In this document: one piece after another, positions 1-6,756 of the stretch
Numbering within the stretch: the stretch's first letter is position 1
Layout: each line of letters starts with the position of its first letter
Source of the DNA: DASYPQ01 sp041488095
Lineage (GTDB): Bacteria; Planctomycetota; UBA1135; GCA-002686595
DNA length: 46,577 bases
Assembly (NCBI GenBank): GCA_041488095.1
Contig: JBGPOP010000033.1
Span: 1-46,577, forward strand
Direction: 5' to 3'
The notes under the pieces: generated by a model
What the model was told of the DNA's origin: nothing
What the model saw: only the letters and a program-made list of their open reading frames with translations
Databases searched by the model: none
Translations under genes and position numbers: made by a program

Positions 1-600
1 CACTCGAGGAGGCTCGCCCCACTGACCGTCCCAGTGCTCATCGAGCGCACGAGCTACTTCGTCCTCGACGTCCAGACCGCCTCTCTACCCTGCAGGGGAA
101 GCCTCTCCGAGGCCGACCGGTTGCGCAAGGCGGAGCGGGAGCGGATCTCGGGCGTACGCAAGAGCGGATCGCGGGAGGCGGTCACGAAGTGCTTCCAGAC
201 GTTGGCCAACTTTCACCCGCGCTCGGGCCCGGTGAAGGTCCAGACCGACTTCAAACGAACCTACGCCGGCATCTTGAAACGCCAGTTCCAAGCTCGGCTC
301 TTGCACGAACGGCACTCCGCCAAGGACAAGCGCGACTACACGAATCCTCTCTTCCCGATCAACCACACTCTGGCGATGATGCGGGATGGCATCTCGAGGC
401 TAGTCCGCAGAACCTGGGCGGCTTCAAAGCTGCGGGAACGGCTCGAGCGGCACGCCTGGATCTGGGTGGTCTGGCGCAACTTCGTGCGCGGGATCACCAA
501 CAGGACGCCGCAGACCTCGCCGGCGATGGTTCTTGGCGTCGAAGAGGAGAAGTGGAGGGTGGCCGAGATCTGCGCCTGGAAGGTGCCGCCTTCGACCTGA
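1..600 (+). CDS. IS1-like transposase, C-terminal 199 residues (partial)
   Basis: The reading frame is open from base 1, so the start lies outside the window. The visible part holds a conserved core (LAPLTVPVLIERTSYFV), an acidic residue in VQTDFKRTY, and a basic C-terminal block (NPLFPINHTLAMMRDGISRL, then LERH, then WVVWRNFVRGITNRT, then SPAMVLGV). The order Asp, basic INH helix and late Asn/Arg motif resembles IS1-type DDE transposases. The matching N-terminus with its zinc finger is at 46314-46577. Roughly 70-90 residues, including the first catalytic acid, lie in neither piece. Family naming is from memory of transposases with this sequence pattern. Confidence 0.75.
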   Translation, partial: HSRRLAPLTVPVLIERTSYFVLDVQTASLPCRGSLSEADRLRKAERERISGVRKSGSREAVTKCFQTLANFHPRSGPVKVQTDFKRTYAGILKRQFQARLLHERHSAKDKRDYTNPLFPINHTLAMMRDGISRLVRRTWAASKLRERLERHAWIWVVWRNFVRGITNRTPQTSPAMVLGVEEEKWRVAEICAWKVPPST

Positions 601-602
601 TT

Positions 603-628
603 CCTGCACAGCGGTGTGGGCCAGATTC
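603..628 (+). repeat. Terminal inverted repeat of the IS (right end)
   Basis: A 26-bp sequence ending in GGGCCAGATTC, starting 2 bp after the transposase stop codon. It is the perfect reverse complement of 46178-46203. Its outermost bases (GAATCTGGCC when read inward) are shared with the 167-bp MITEs in this window. Confidence 0.9.
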
Positions 629-746
629 ATCGTACGGCCTGAGCGGCGCTCCCCGCACGACGCCGCGGCCGGAGGGAGTGGGCCCCCCCGCAGGGCCCGC
701 GTACAATCCGCAGGTCCGACGACCCGCGCGAGAGGAGGCACCAACC

Positions 747-1328
747 TTGTCCCTGACACCCTCGACGATGCTCCCCCTGGGCACGCTCGCGCCCGCTTTC
801 GAGCTGCCCGACACGGTCAGCGGCCGGACGGTCAAGCTGTCTGATTTCGCCGCCAAGAAGGGACTCCTGGTCGTGTTCCTGTGCTCCCACTGCCCCTACG
901 TGAAGCACATCCGCGACGGCCTCGCGCGCTTCGGCCGCGACCACGTGGCCAAGAACCTCGCCATCGTCGCGATCAGCGCCAACGACCCCGCGACGCACCC
1001 CGACGACGCGCCCGGGAAGCTCGCCTCCGACGCGCGCGCGGCCGGCTACACGTTCCCGGTCCTGTTCGACGAGTCCCAGGAGATCGCGAAGAGCTACACC
1101 GCCGCGTGCACGCCCGACTTCTTCCTCTTCGACCGCCAGCGCAAGCTCGTCTACCGCGGCCAGTTCGACGCCAGCCGTCCGGGGAACGACGTCCCCGTGA
1201 CCGGCGCCGACCTGCGCGCGGCGGTCGAGGCCCTGCTCGCCGACCTACAGCCCTCGAAGGCGCAGAAGCCGAGCCTGGGCTGCAACATCAAGTGGCGTCC
1301 GGGCAACGAGCCCGGCTACTTCAAGTAG
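747..1328 (+). CDS. Thioredoxin-family (redoxin) protein
   Basis: A 193-residue AhpC/TSA-like thioredoxin-fold protein, probably cytoplasmic since no signal peptide is seen. The N-terminal pattern MLPLGTLAPAFELPDT is typical of redoxins. The active site is a C-S-H-C motif at residues 46-49 followed by PYVKHI. The cis-Pro region is CTPDFFLFD, and the tail CNIKWRPG is characteristic of a bacterial thioredoxin family about 185-200 residues long. A TTG at 747 is chosen as the start because AGGAGG (733-738) sits 8 bases upstream; the ATG at 768 lacks a site this well placed. It probably acts as a thiol oxidoreductase or peroxiredoxin-like enzyme, substrate unknown. It stands alone between the IS end and the VCBS gene. 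Confidence 0.9.
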   Translation: MSLTPSTMLPLGTLAPAFELPDTVSGRTVKLSDFAAKKGLLVVFLCSHCPYVKHIRDGLARFGRDHVAKNLAIVAISANDPATHPDDAPGKLASDARAAGYTFPVLFDESQEIAKSYTAACTPDFFLFDRQRKLVYRGQFDASRPGNDVPVTGADLRAAVEALLADLQPSKAQKPSLGCNIKWRPGNEPGYFK

Positions 1329-1376
1329 GATCTCCAGGGGAGTGTCCCGGCCCGAAGGACGCGCAGGAGGATGCCG

Positions 1377-3641
1377 ATGCACGACTGGATTCTTCGAGGG
1401 TTCCCTCTCGCACGTTCGGCCGCCCTCTCGGTCCTCGCGTGGCTCTCGAGCACAGCCCCGGCTCCGAGCTCGACCGGCGCGAGCTCGCCGTCGCCGCCCC
1501 GCCCCCGGACCTACGTGTACGGACGGGCGTCCTTCGCCACCGGCGGATCGCCCGTGGCCATCGCGCGGCGCGATCTCGACGGCGACGGCGTGCCGGACGT
1601 GGTCACCGCCAACAACGCGGACGACACGGTCTCGGTCCTGCTGGGCACGGCGCGCGGCGGCTTCCGACCCCACGTCGACTACGCCGCCGGAACGGAGCCG
1701 AACGCCCTCGCGATCGCGGACCTTGACGGGGACGGAGCGCTCGACCTCGCAGTGGTCGATCAGGACTGCCCCTTGGGGACCTGCGGGGGCGGCTCGGTCT
1801 CGGTGCTTCTCGGCAACGGCGACGGCACGCTCCGCAGCGCGGTCCCCTACGCCACGAGCACGAATCCCCAGTCGATCGCCATCGGCGACTTCGACGAGGA
1901 CGGCGTCCCGGACCTCGCGGTGGTCAATGCGGTCAGCATCATCACCCAGGGACCCGGCACGATCTCGATCCTGCTCGGGAACGGCGACGGGACTTTTCAA
2001 CCCGGGACCGAATTCCCCGCGGGCGACGGTCCCGGCGCGATCGTCGCGGCGGATCTCGACGGCGACGGCCACCTCGATCTCGCCGTCACGAACTACATCG
2101 CCGTCAACGTCGCGCACGCCGTCGCCGTCCTGAAGGGCAACGGCAACGGAACCTTCCAGAGCCTCGTCTCCTACCCGGCCGGCAACGGTCCGGTCGATCT
2201 CGTCGCGGCGGACCTCGACGGGGACGGGATCCTCGACCTGGCGACGGCCGATCTCGGCGCCAACGCGATCTCTGTCCTGCTCGGCAACGGAAGCGGCGGA
2301 TTCCAGGGGCACGTCGACGTCCCGGCGGGCTTCGGGCCGAAGTCGATCACCGTCGCGGATCTCGACCACGACGGGAAGCTCGACCTCGCCCTGACCGCCT
2401 TCACGGCCATCTCGGGGGGAGGATCGGTCGTGATCCTCCCGGGCAACGGGAACGGGACCTTCCAGCCCTACCGCGAGTACCCGACGGGGCCGATCGGTCC
2501 GGCCATCGTGGCCGGCCTGGTCGACGCGGATCTGAAGCAGGATCTCGTCGTGACGAATCTCTCCGGGCACGTCACCGTCCTCCTGGGAAACGGCGACGGC
2601 ACGCTGGTCGGCCCGGCGACCTACGCCACCGGGAGCGTTCCCGTCTCCGTCGCCCTGGGTGACTTCGACGGAGACCGGAGAGCCGACCTGGCGGTGGTCG
2701 ATGCGTTCGCCCGCTCGTTCTCCCTGCTGCTCGGCAACGGGGACGGGACCTTCCAGCCCCGCGTGGACCGCCGCGCCGGAGCCTCTCCCACCGCGATCGT
2801 CGCGGGCGATTTCGATCGCGACGGGACGTTCGACCTCGCCATCGCGGACGCCGGCGTCGACGCGATCCTCCTCCGTCTCGGCCGGGGAGACGGCACGTTC
2901 CGGCCGGCACGCGTCTTCGCCACCGGCGCGGATCCGGAATCGCTGACGCGCGGCGATTTCAACGGGGACGGCCGTCCCGACCTGGCGGTCGCCAACCGTG
3001 GCGGCAACTCCGTCTCCATCCTCCTCGGGAACGGCGCCGGCCGGTTCCGCCCGCGGATGGACTTCAACGCCGGTCCCGGCCCGATCTCCGTGACACGCGC
3101 CGACTTCGACCGGGACGGCCGGCTCGATCTCGCGGTGGCCGACGCGAACACGCCGTCCTTCGGGCCGGGGAAGGTCTCCGTCCTCCTCGGTCACGGCGAC
3201 GGGACGTTCGGCGCCGCCATTCCCTACTCGGCAGGGATTTCCGCGGCCGCCGTCGCTGCCGGCGATTTCAACGGCGACGGGGCGCCCGATCTCGCGGTCG
3301 CGACCGACCTCGACGTGTTCGGCTCGGTCACCGTGCTCCTCGGGAACGGCGACGGGACCTTCCAGCCGCAGGTGAGCTACCCGACGGGGCGATTCGCCCT
3401 GTACGTGTCCGTCGGCGACTTCAATGGGGACGAGATCCTCGACCTGGCCGTGGTCAACGAGGGCAACAACACGGTGACGATCCTGACGGGCCGCGGGGAC
3501 GGGACGTTCGCGTTCCAGGCGAACTACGCGGCGGGCCTCGGACCCACGTCGATGGCGGTCGGAGACTTCGACCAGGACGGCGAGCTCGACATGGCGCTCA
3601 CGAACCTGGCCGACTCGCTCTCGGTCTTCGTGTCGAAGTGA
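1377..3641 (+). CDS. Secreted VCBS/FG-GAP repeat protein with 14 blades
   Basis: A protein of about 754 residues made of an N-terminal signal-like segment, a Ser/Pro-rich linker, then 14 consecutive FG-GAP/VCBS repeats of about 47-55 residues. Each repeat carries a calcium-binding D.DGDG..DL motif and a SVLLGNGDGTF strand. Fourteen repeats equal two seven-bladed propellers. The seventh repeat is degenerate (LVDADLKQD), near the point where the two propellers would meet. AGGAGG (1365-1370) touches the ATG at 1371 but lies six bases from the ATG at 1377, so 1377 is preferred. The protein ends right after the last blade and lacks the C-terminal module found on the other secreted proteins here. 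Role unknown; surface binding or adhesion is plausible. Confidence 0.88.
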   Translation: MHDWILRGFPLARSAALSVLAWLSSTAPAPSSTGASSPSPPRPRTYVYGRASFATGGSPVAIARRDLDGDGVPDVVTANNADDTVSVLLGTARGGFRPHVDYAAGTEPNALAIADLDGDGALDLAVVDQDCPLGTCGGGSVSVLLGNGDGTLRSAVPYATSTNPQSIAIGDFDEDGVPDLAVVNAVSIITQGPGTISILLGNGDGTFQPGTEFPAGDGPGAIVAADLDGDGHLDLAVTNYIAVNVAHAVAVLKGNGNGTFQSLVSYPAGNGPVDLVAADLDGDGILDLATADLGANAISVLLGNGSGGFQGHVDVPAGFGPKSITVADLDHDGKLDLALTAFTAISGGGSVVILPGNGNGTFQPYREYPTGPIGPAIVAGLVDADLKQDLVVTNLSGHVTVLLGNGDGTLVGPATYATGSVPVSVALGDFDGDRRADLAVVDAFARSFSLLLGNGDGTFQPRVDRRAGASPTAIVAGDFDRDGTFDLAIADAGVDAILLRLGRGDGTFRPARVFATGADPESLTRGDFNGDGRPDLAVANRGGNSVSILLGNGAGRFRPRMDFNAGPGPISVTRADFDRDGRLDLAVADANTPSFGPGKVSVLLGHGDGTFGAAIPYSAGISAAAVAAGDFNGDGAPDLAVATDLDVFGSVTVLLGNGDGTFQPQVSYPTGRFALYVSVGDFNGDEILDLAVVNEGNNTVTILTGRGDGTFAFQANYAAGLGPTSMAVGDFDQDGELDMALTNLADSLSVFVSK

Positions 3642-3727
3642 TCGAGCCGGTCGCGATCCGACGCCGTTCCCTGCCCTTCGCTGACCCCGATGGAGAATGG
3701 GATGAAGACCCTGATCAGGGAGCGGTG

Positions 3728-3894
3728 GAACCTGGCACACTTCGCTGTCCTTGACCCTCGGGGAGGTCCAGTCGGCGCAGGGGGTTGCGACCGATCACGA
3801 GCGCCAGGCACGCCGGGGGATCCTGGACCGCTGACAGAGTGTTGGCGGAGAAGGACTTGGGGCGGATCGAGGCACAATCAAGGGGGCCAGATTC
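3728..3894 (-). mobile_element. MITE copy A (167 bp)
   Basis: A non-coding 167-bp element with imperfect terminal inverted repeats (GAACCTGGCAC at one end, GGGGGCCAGATTC at the other). It is nearly identical to copies at 6030, 16686 and 44098; about nine differences from the 44098 copy were counted by eye. Strand is set arbitrarily so that GAATCTGG is the 5' end. The flanking nine bases (GGAGCGGTG, CGAGGCGTA) no longer match, so this may be the oldest insertion. It fills most of the gene-free stretch 3642-3976; nothing else was recognised there. Confidence 0.85.
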
Positions 3895-3976
3895 CGAGGC
3901 GTAGAGACGGTATTCTCGCGCGGCGAAGTGATCCTCGAGAAAGGCAAGCTCCTCGGGAAGCCGGGAAGAGGACGGT

Positions 3977-4576
3977 ATGTCAGACGCTCAACAAGACCCT
4001 AGTGACCCTCGGACCACGAGACTTCGAAGCCCCATGACGCTCCAGCTGCTGGCGGCCGCGCTGATGATCTTCGGTCCGATGCCGTCCCCGCTGCACGCCG
4101 GCCTCCAGGGGGTCGGTCAGGAGAAGGCCGGCGCTCCGGAGGCGGCTCGAGCGAAGCCGGACTCGCCGCCGGTCCGACTGGTCGTGTTCTCGAATCAGAT
4201 CCGGGTCACGGAGGACTGGTTCGACGACACCATGGGTCACGAGCACGCCGAGCACGTCCGCGTCGAGCGCAAGGAGGCCGATGGGAAGGTCCAGCTCACC
4301 GTCGCATCGGATCACGACTCGGGGATCGATGTGGAGCTGTCGTTCTCGATGGGCCCGGACGGAAGCCCGAAAGTGGATGCGGCCGCGCATGTGCGCATGA
4401 GCCAGGGTCTCGGAGGCGAGCCTCAGGCCCTGCCGATGGAGGACCTGGGAGGCACCGTGTACCTCGGCTCGAACTATCCTGTTCGAGCCAACCCGATCAT
4501 CGTGAAGTTCGCCCTCCATGGAACCATCAAGGGCGTGTCACGGATCGTCATGGGCGCAGTCAAGGCGTCGTATTGA
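3977..4576 (+). CDS. Predicted exported protein of unknown function
   Basis: A 199-residue protein I do not recognise. A hydrophobic stretch (TLQLLAAALMIFGP) followed by PSPLHAGLQG looks like a signal peptide with cleavage after HA. With the start at 3977 the n-region is unusually long. That start is supported by AAGAGG five bases upstream. The ATG at 4034 would give a normal signal peptide but has no clear ribosome site. The mature part is hydrophilic, with DHDSGIDVELSFSMGPDGSP and a late segment IIVKFALHGTIKGVSRIVMG, and has no catalytic motif I can name. The aminotransferase follows 22 bp downstream and may be co-transcribed. Confidence 0.7.
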   Translation: MSDAQQDPSDPRTTRLRSPMTLQLLAAALMIFGPMPSPLHAGLQGVGQEKAGAPEAARAKPDSPPVRLVVFSNQIRVTEDWFDDTMGHEHAEHVRVERKEADGKVQLTVASDHDSGIDVELSFSMGPDGSPKVDAAAHVRMSQGLGGEPQALPMEDLGGTVYLGSNYPVRANPIIVKFALHGTIKGVSRIVMGAVKASY

Positions 4577-4598
4577 TCCCGGAGCCCAGGCGCACACC

Positions 4599-5960
4599 AT
4601 GGAAGCACAGAGCCGGGAGAAGAGCTCTCGCAATCCCCAGTCGGCGCGGGTCGAGACCCGCCTGGACAGCGCGGCCGTCCGCGCCAAGCACAAGGAGTAC
4701 CTGTTCCCCTCGTGCGCGAACTACTACCAGGAGCCGATCGTGCTCGAGCGCGGCGCGGGCTCGCGCGTCATGGACCTCGATGGGCGCGAGTACCTCGACT
4801 TCTTCGGCGGGATCCTGACGCTGTCGGTCGGGCAGGCCAACCCGCGCGTGAACGCGGCCCTCAAGGCGCAGATCGACCGGTTGGGCCACGTCTCGACGCT
4901 CTACCCGACCGTGCCGATCGTCGAGCTCGCCGAGACGCTGGCGCGGATCACGCCCGGGAAGCTGAAGAAGACGTACTTCGTCGCGTCGGGCACCGAGGCC
5001 GACGAGACGGCGGTGACGCTCGCGCAGGTGTACACCGGCGCGCTCGAGATCATCGCGCTGCGGCACGGCTACTCAGGCCGATCGATGCTGGCGCAGTCGC
5101 TGACCGGGCACGCGCCGTGGCGCGCGGTGCCGTCGCAGATCGCGGCGATCAAGCACGCGATGTCGCCGTACTGCTACCGCTGCCCGCTGGGATTGAAGTA
5201 CCCGGACTGCGGCGTGAAGTGCGCGCAGGACATCGAGGAGCTGATCCAGACGACGACGACCGGGAAGGTGGCCGGCTTCCTGGCCGAGCCGATCCAGGGG
5301 GTGGGCGGGTTCATCACTCCGCCGCCGGAGTACTTCAAGATCGCGGTGGACATCGTGCGCAAGCACGGCGGGGTGTTCATCTGCGACGAGGTGCAGACCG
5401 GGTTCGGGCGCACGGGCACGCACTTGTTCGGGATCGAGCACTGGGGCGTCGAGCCGGACATTTTGACGATGGCCAAGGGGATCGCGAACGGGATGCCGCT
5501 CGCGGCGTGCATCGCGACGAGCGAGATCGCGGACTCGTTCAAGAAGATGCAGATCTCGACCTTCGGCGGGAACCCGATGTCGTGCGCGGCGGCGAACGCG
5601 ACGATCGCGGTGATCGAGGAGGAGGGGCTGGTCCGGAATGCGGAGGTGCAGGGGAAGCGATTGCGCGAGGGGCTCGAGGAGCTCAAGCGGCGCTTCCCGA
5701 AGGCGGTCGGCGACGTGCGCGGCAAGGGGCTGATGCAGGCGATCGAGCTCGTGGTCGACGAGAAGGGCGGCGATCGCACGACGGATCCGAAGGCGACGGC
5801 GCAGCTGTTCGAGGAGACGAAGAAGCGCGCGCTGCTCGTCGGAAAGGGCGGGCTCTACGGCAACGTGGTGCGCATCTCGCCGGCGCTCAATGTGACTGCG
5901 GCGGATGTCGACGAGGCGATCAGGATCCTGAGGGAGTCGTTCGCGGCGATGGCGGGGTGA
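4599..5960 (+). CDS. Class III aminotransferase, AGXT2-like
   Basis: A 453-residue PLP-dependent, fold-type I class III transaminase of normal family length. Visible features are GRE.LDFFGGILT near the N-terminus, SGTEADETA for phosphate binding, FICDEVQTGFGRTG containing the PLP-ring Asp, and TMAKGIANGMP carrying the Schiff-base Lys. The Cys-rich insert CYRCPLGLKYPDCGVKCA is typical of the alanine-glyoxylate/beta-aminoisobutyrate-pyruvate (AGXT2) branch. A likely reaction is amino transfer from a beta- or omega-amino acid (beta-alanine or 3-aminoisobutyrate) to pyruvate or glyoxylate. The exact substrate cannot be read from sequence. The ATG at 4599 is the first sensible start, though its ribosome site is weak. 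Two diverged copies of its last 40 or so codons recur at 11685 and 15633. Confidence 0.9.
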   Translation: MEAQSREKSSRNPQSARVETRLDSAAVRAKHKEYLFPSCANYYQEPIVLERGAGSRVMDLDGREYLDFFGGILTLSVGQANPRVNAALKAQIDRLGHVSTLYPTVPIVELAETLARITPGKLKKTYFVASGTEADETAVTLAQVYTGALEIIALRHGYSGRSMLAQSLTGHAPWRAVPSQIAAIKHAMSPYCYRCPLGLKYPDCGVKCAQDIEELIQTTTTGKVAGFLAEPIQGVGGFITPPPEYFKIAVDIVRKHGGVFICDEVQTGFGRTGTHLFGIEHWGVEPDILTMAKGIANGMPLAACIATSEIADSFKKMQISTFGGNPMSCAAANATIAVIEEEGLVRNAEVQGKRLREGLEELKRRFPKAVGDVRGKGLMQAIELVVDEKGGDRTTDPKATAQLFEETKKRALLVGKGGLYGNVVRISPALNVTAADVDEAIRILRESFAAMAG

Positions 5961-6029
5961 GCGGAAAGCCTCGAGGCATCCAGGGAATCCTGAGCGAGAA
6001 TGGATCGAGGCTGGTGGAGGCATGGCATG

Positions 6030-6196
6030 GAATCTGGCACCCTTGATTGTGCCTCGATCCGCCCCAAGTCCTTCTCCGCCAACATTCTGTCAGCGGCCCA
6101 GGATCCCCCGGCGCAACTGGCGCTTGTGATCGGTCGCAACCCCCTGCGCTGACTGGACCTCCCCGAGGGTCAGGGACAGCGAAGTGTGCCAGGTTC
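6030..6196 (+). mobile_element. MITE copy B (167 bp)
   Basis: The same 167-bp element as at 3728, 16686 and 44098, bounded by GAATCTGGCAC and GTGCCAGGTTC. The flanks CATGGCATG (6021-6029) and CATCGCATG (6197-6205) match at 8 of 9 bases, a 9-bp target duplication with one later change. The right duplication contains the ATG of the DUF2442 gene, and a GGTGGAGG ribosome-binding-like site (6013-6020) is now stranded on the far side of the element. Confidence 0.92.
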
Positions 6197-6202
6197 CATC
6201 GC

Positions 6203-6475
6203 ATGGCTTCTTCGGAACCTAGGCTGGGCGAGCGGGTGAAGGACGTCCGCTTCACCGAGGACAGCATCAGCGTCGACCTCGTCGACGGGCGCACGATCAC
6301 GGTCCCGCTGGCGTGGTATCCGCGGCTGTTGCACGCGACCCCGGCCCAACGAACGAAGTGGAAGGTGGGCGGCGGCGGATACGGGATCCACTGGCCCGAC
6401 ATCGATGAGGACTTGAGCACCGAAGGACTGCTGCGCGGGGCCCCCACTCCCCGACCGAAAGCGCCGGCCAAGTAG
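6203..6475 (+). CDS. DUF2442 domain protein
   Basis: A 90-residue protein with the DUF2442 signature: KDVRFTEDSISVDLVDGRTI, VPLAWYPRL and YGIHWPDIDEDLS near the C-terminus. DUF2442 proteins often follow a DUF4160 partner in toxin-antitoxin-like pairs. No DUF4160 gene is seen here, so this looks like an orphan. The ATG at 6203 falls within the 9-bp target duplication of the MITE just upstream. Removing the MITE and one duplication restores GGTGGAGG six bases before this ATG. The gene may therefore have lost its native translation signal. The frame stays open back into the MITE, so a longer product from TTG 6047 is formally possible. Confidence 0.82.
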   Translation: MASSEPRLGERVKDVRFTEDSISVDLVDGRTITVPLAWYPRLLHATPAQRTKWKVGGGGYGIHWPDIDEDLSTEGLLRGAPTPRPKAPAK

Positions 6476-6756
6476 ATCCCAGACGAAGGCGCGGGTGCTC
6501 GACGGTGTCTCCTCGGGAGTCTTGCCATCGTGCTCGCTGCCGGCTTGCTCGCGCTTGGATTCCTTGACCACCGCGATCTCGCCGTCGCGGGCTCTGGTAG
6601 CGCTGCGTTGGTCTGACCGTGTGGCAGGATCGTGCCCTGGCCCCTGTCCTCCTATCCGCCTTTCCACCCCTGGATAAGATGTAGGCCGGCAACCAAATTT
6701 CGCGGCCCCCGCCGCGGGGACCCGAGGTGCCAATCCGAAGACCGAGGGAGGAAGTC
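6476..6756. other. Intergenic stretch before the RCC1 genes
   Basis: 281 bases without a convincing gene. On the minus strand at about 6480-6600 a short run reads like protein (DGEIAVVKESKREQAG), but it has no start, no ribosome site and no homologue I recognise, so it could be a remnant. GGGAGGAAG just before 6757 is the ribosome site of the next gene. Confidence 0.4.

Larger units (their letters stand above)
1..628 (+). mobile_element. IS1-like insertion element, 3' part
   Basis: This is the downstream part of an insertion sequence cut by the window edge: the transposase C-terminus (1-600) followed by its terminal inverted repeat (603-628). The same 26-bp repeat appears inverted at 46178-46203, in front of the transposase N-terminus at the other window edge, which defines both ends of the element. 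The bases after the repeat (ATCGTACGG, 629-637) would be this copy's target duplication. They differ from the nine bases before the right-hand copy, so the two are separate insertions. The IS1-like label comes from the transposase layout and the 9-bp duplications of related MITEs; it is inference. Confidence 0.75.

Noticed and set aside
1245..3740. Very long minus-strand frame (831 codons) opposite the VCBS gene
   Set aside because: It mirrors the GC-rich repeats of the plus-strand gene and is dominated by Arg, Glu, Asp and Val with no domain. The plus strand has clear FG-GAP repeats.
3728..3894. The 167-bp repeat as a riboswitch or small RNA family
   Set aside because: It occurs in both orientations in intergenic spots and three copies have 9-bp target duplications, which defines a transposable element.
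6476..6650. Minus-strand gene with DGEIAVVKESKREQAG
   Set aside because: No start codon with a ribosome site and no recognised homologue. The stretch is too short to call more than a possible remnant.
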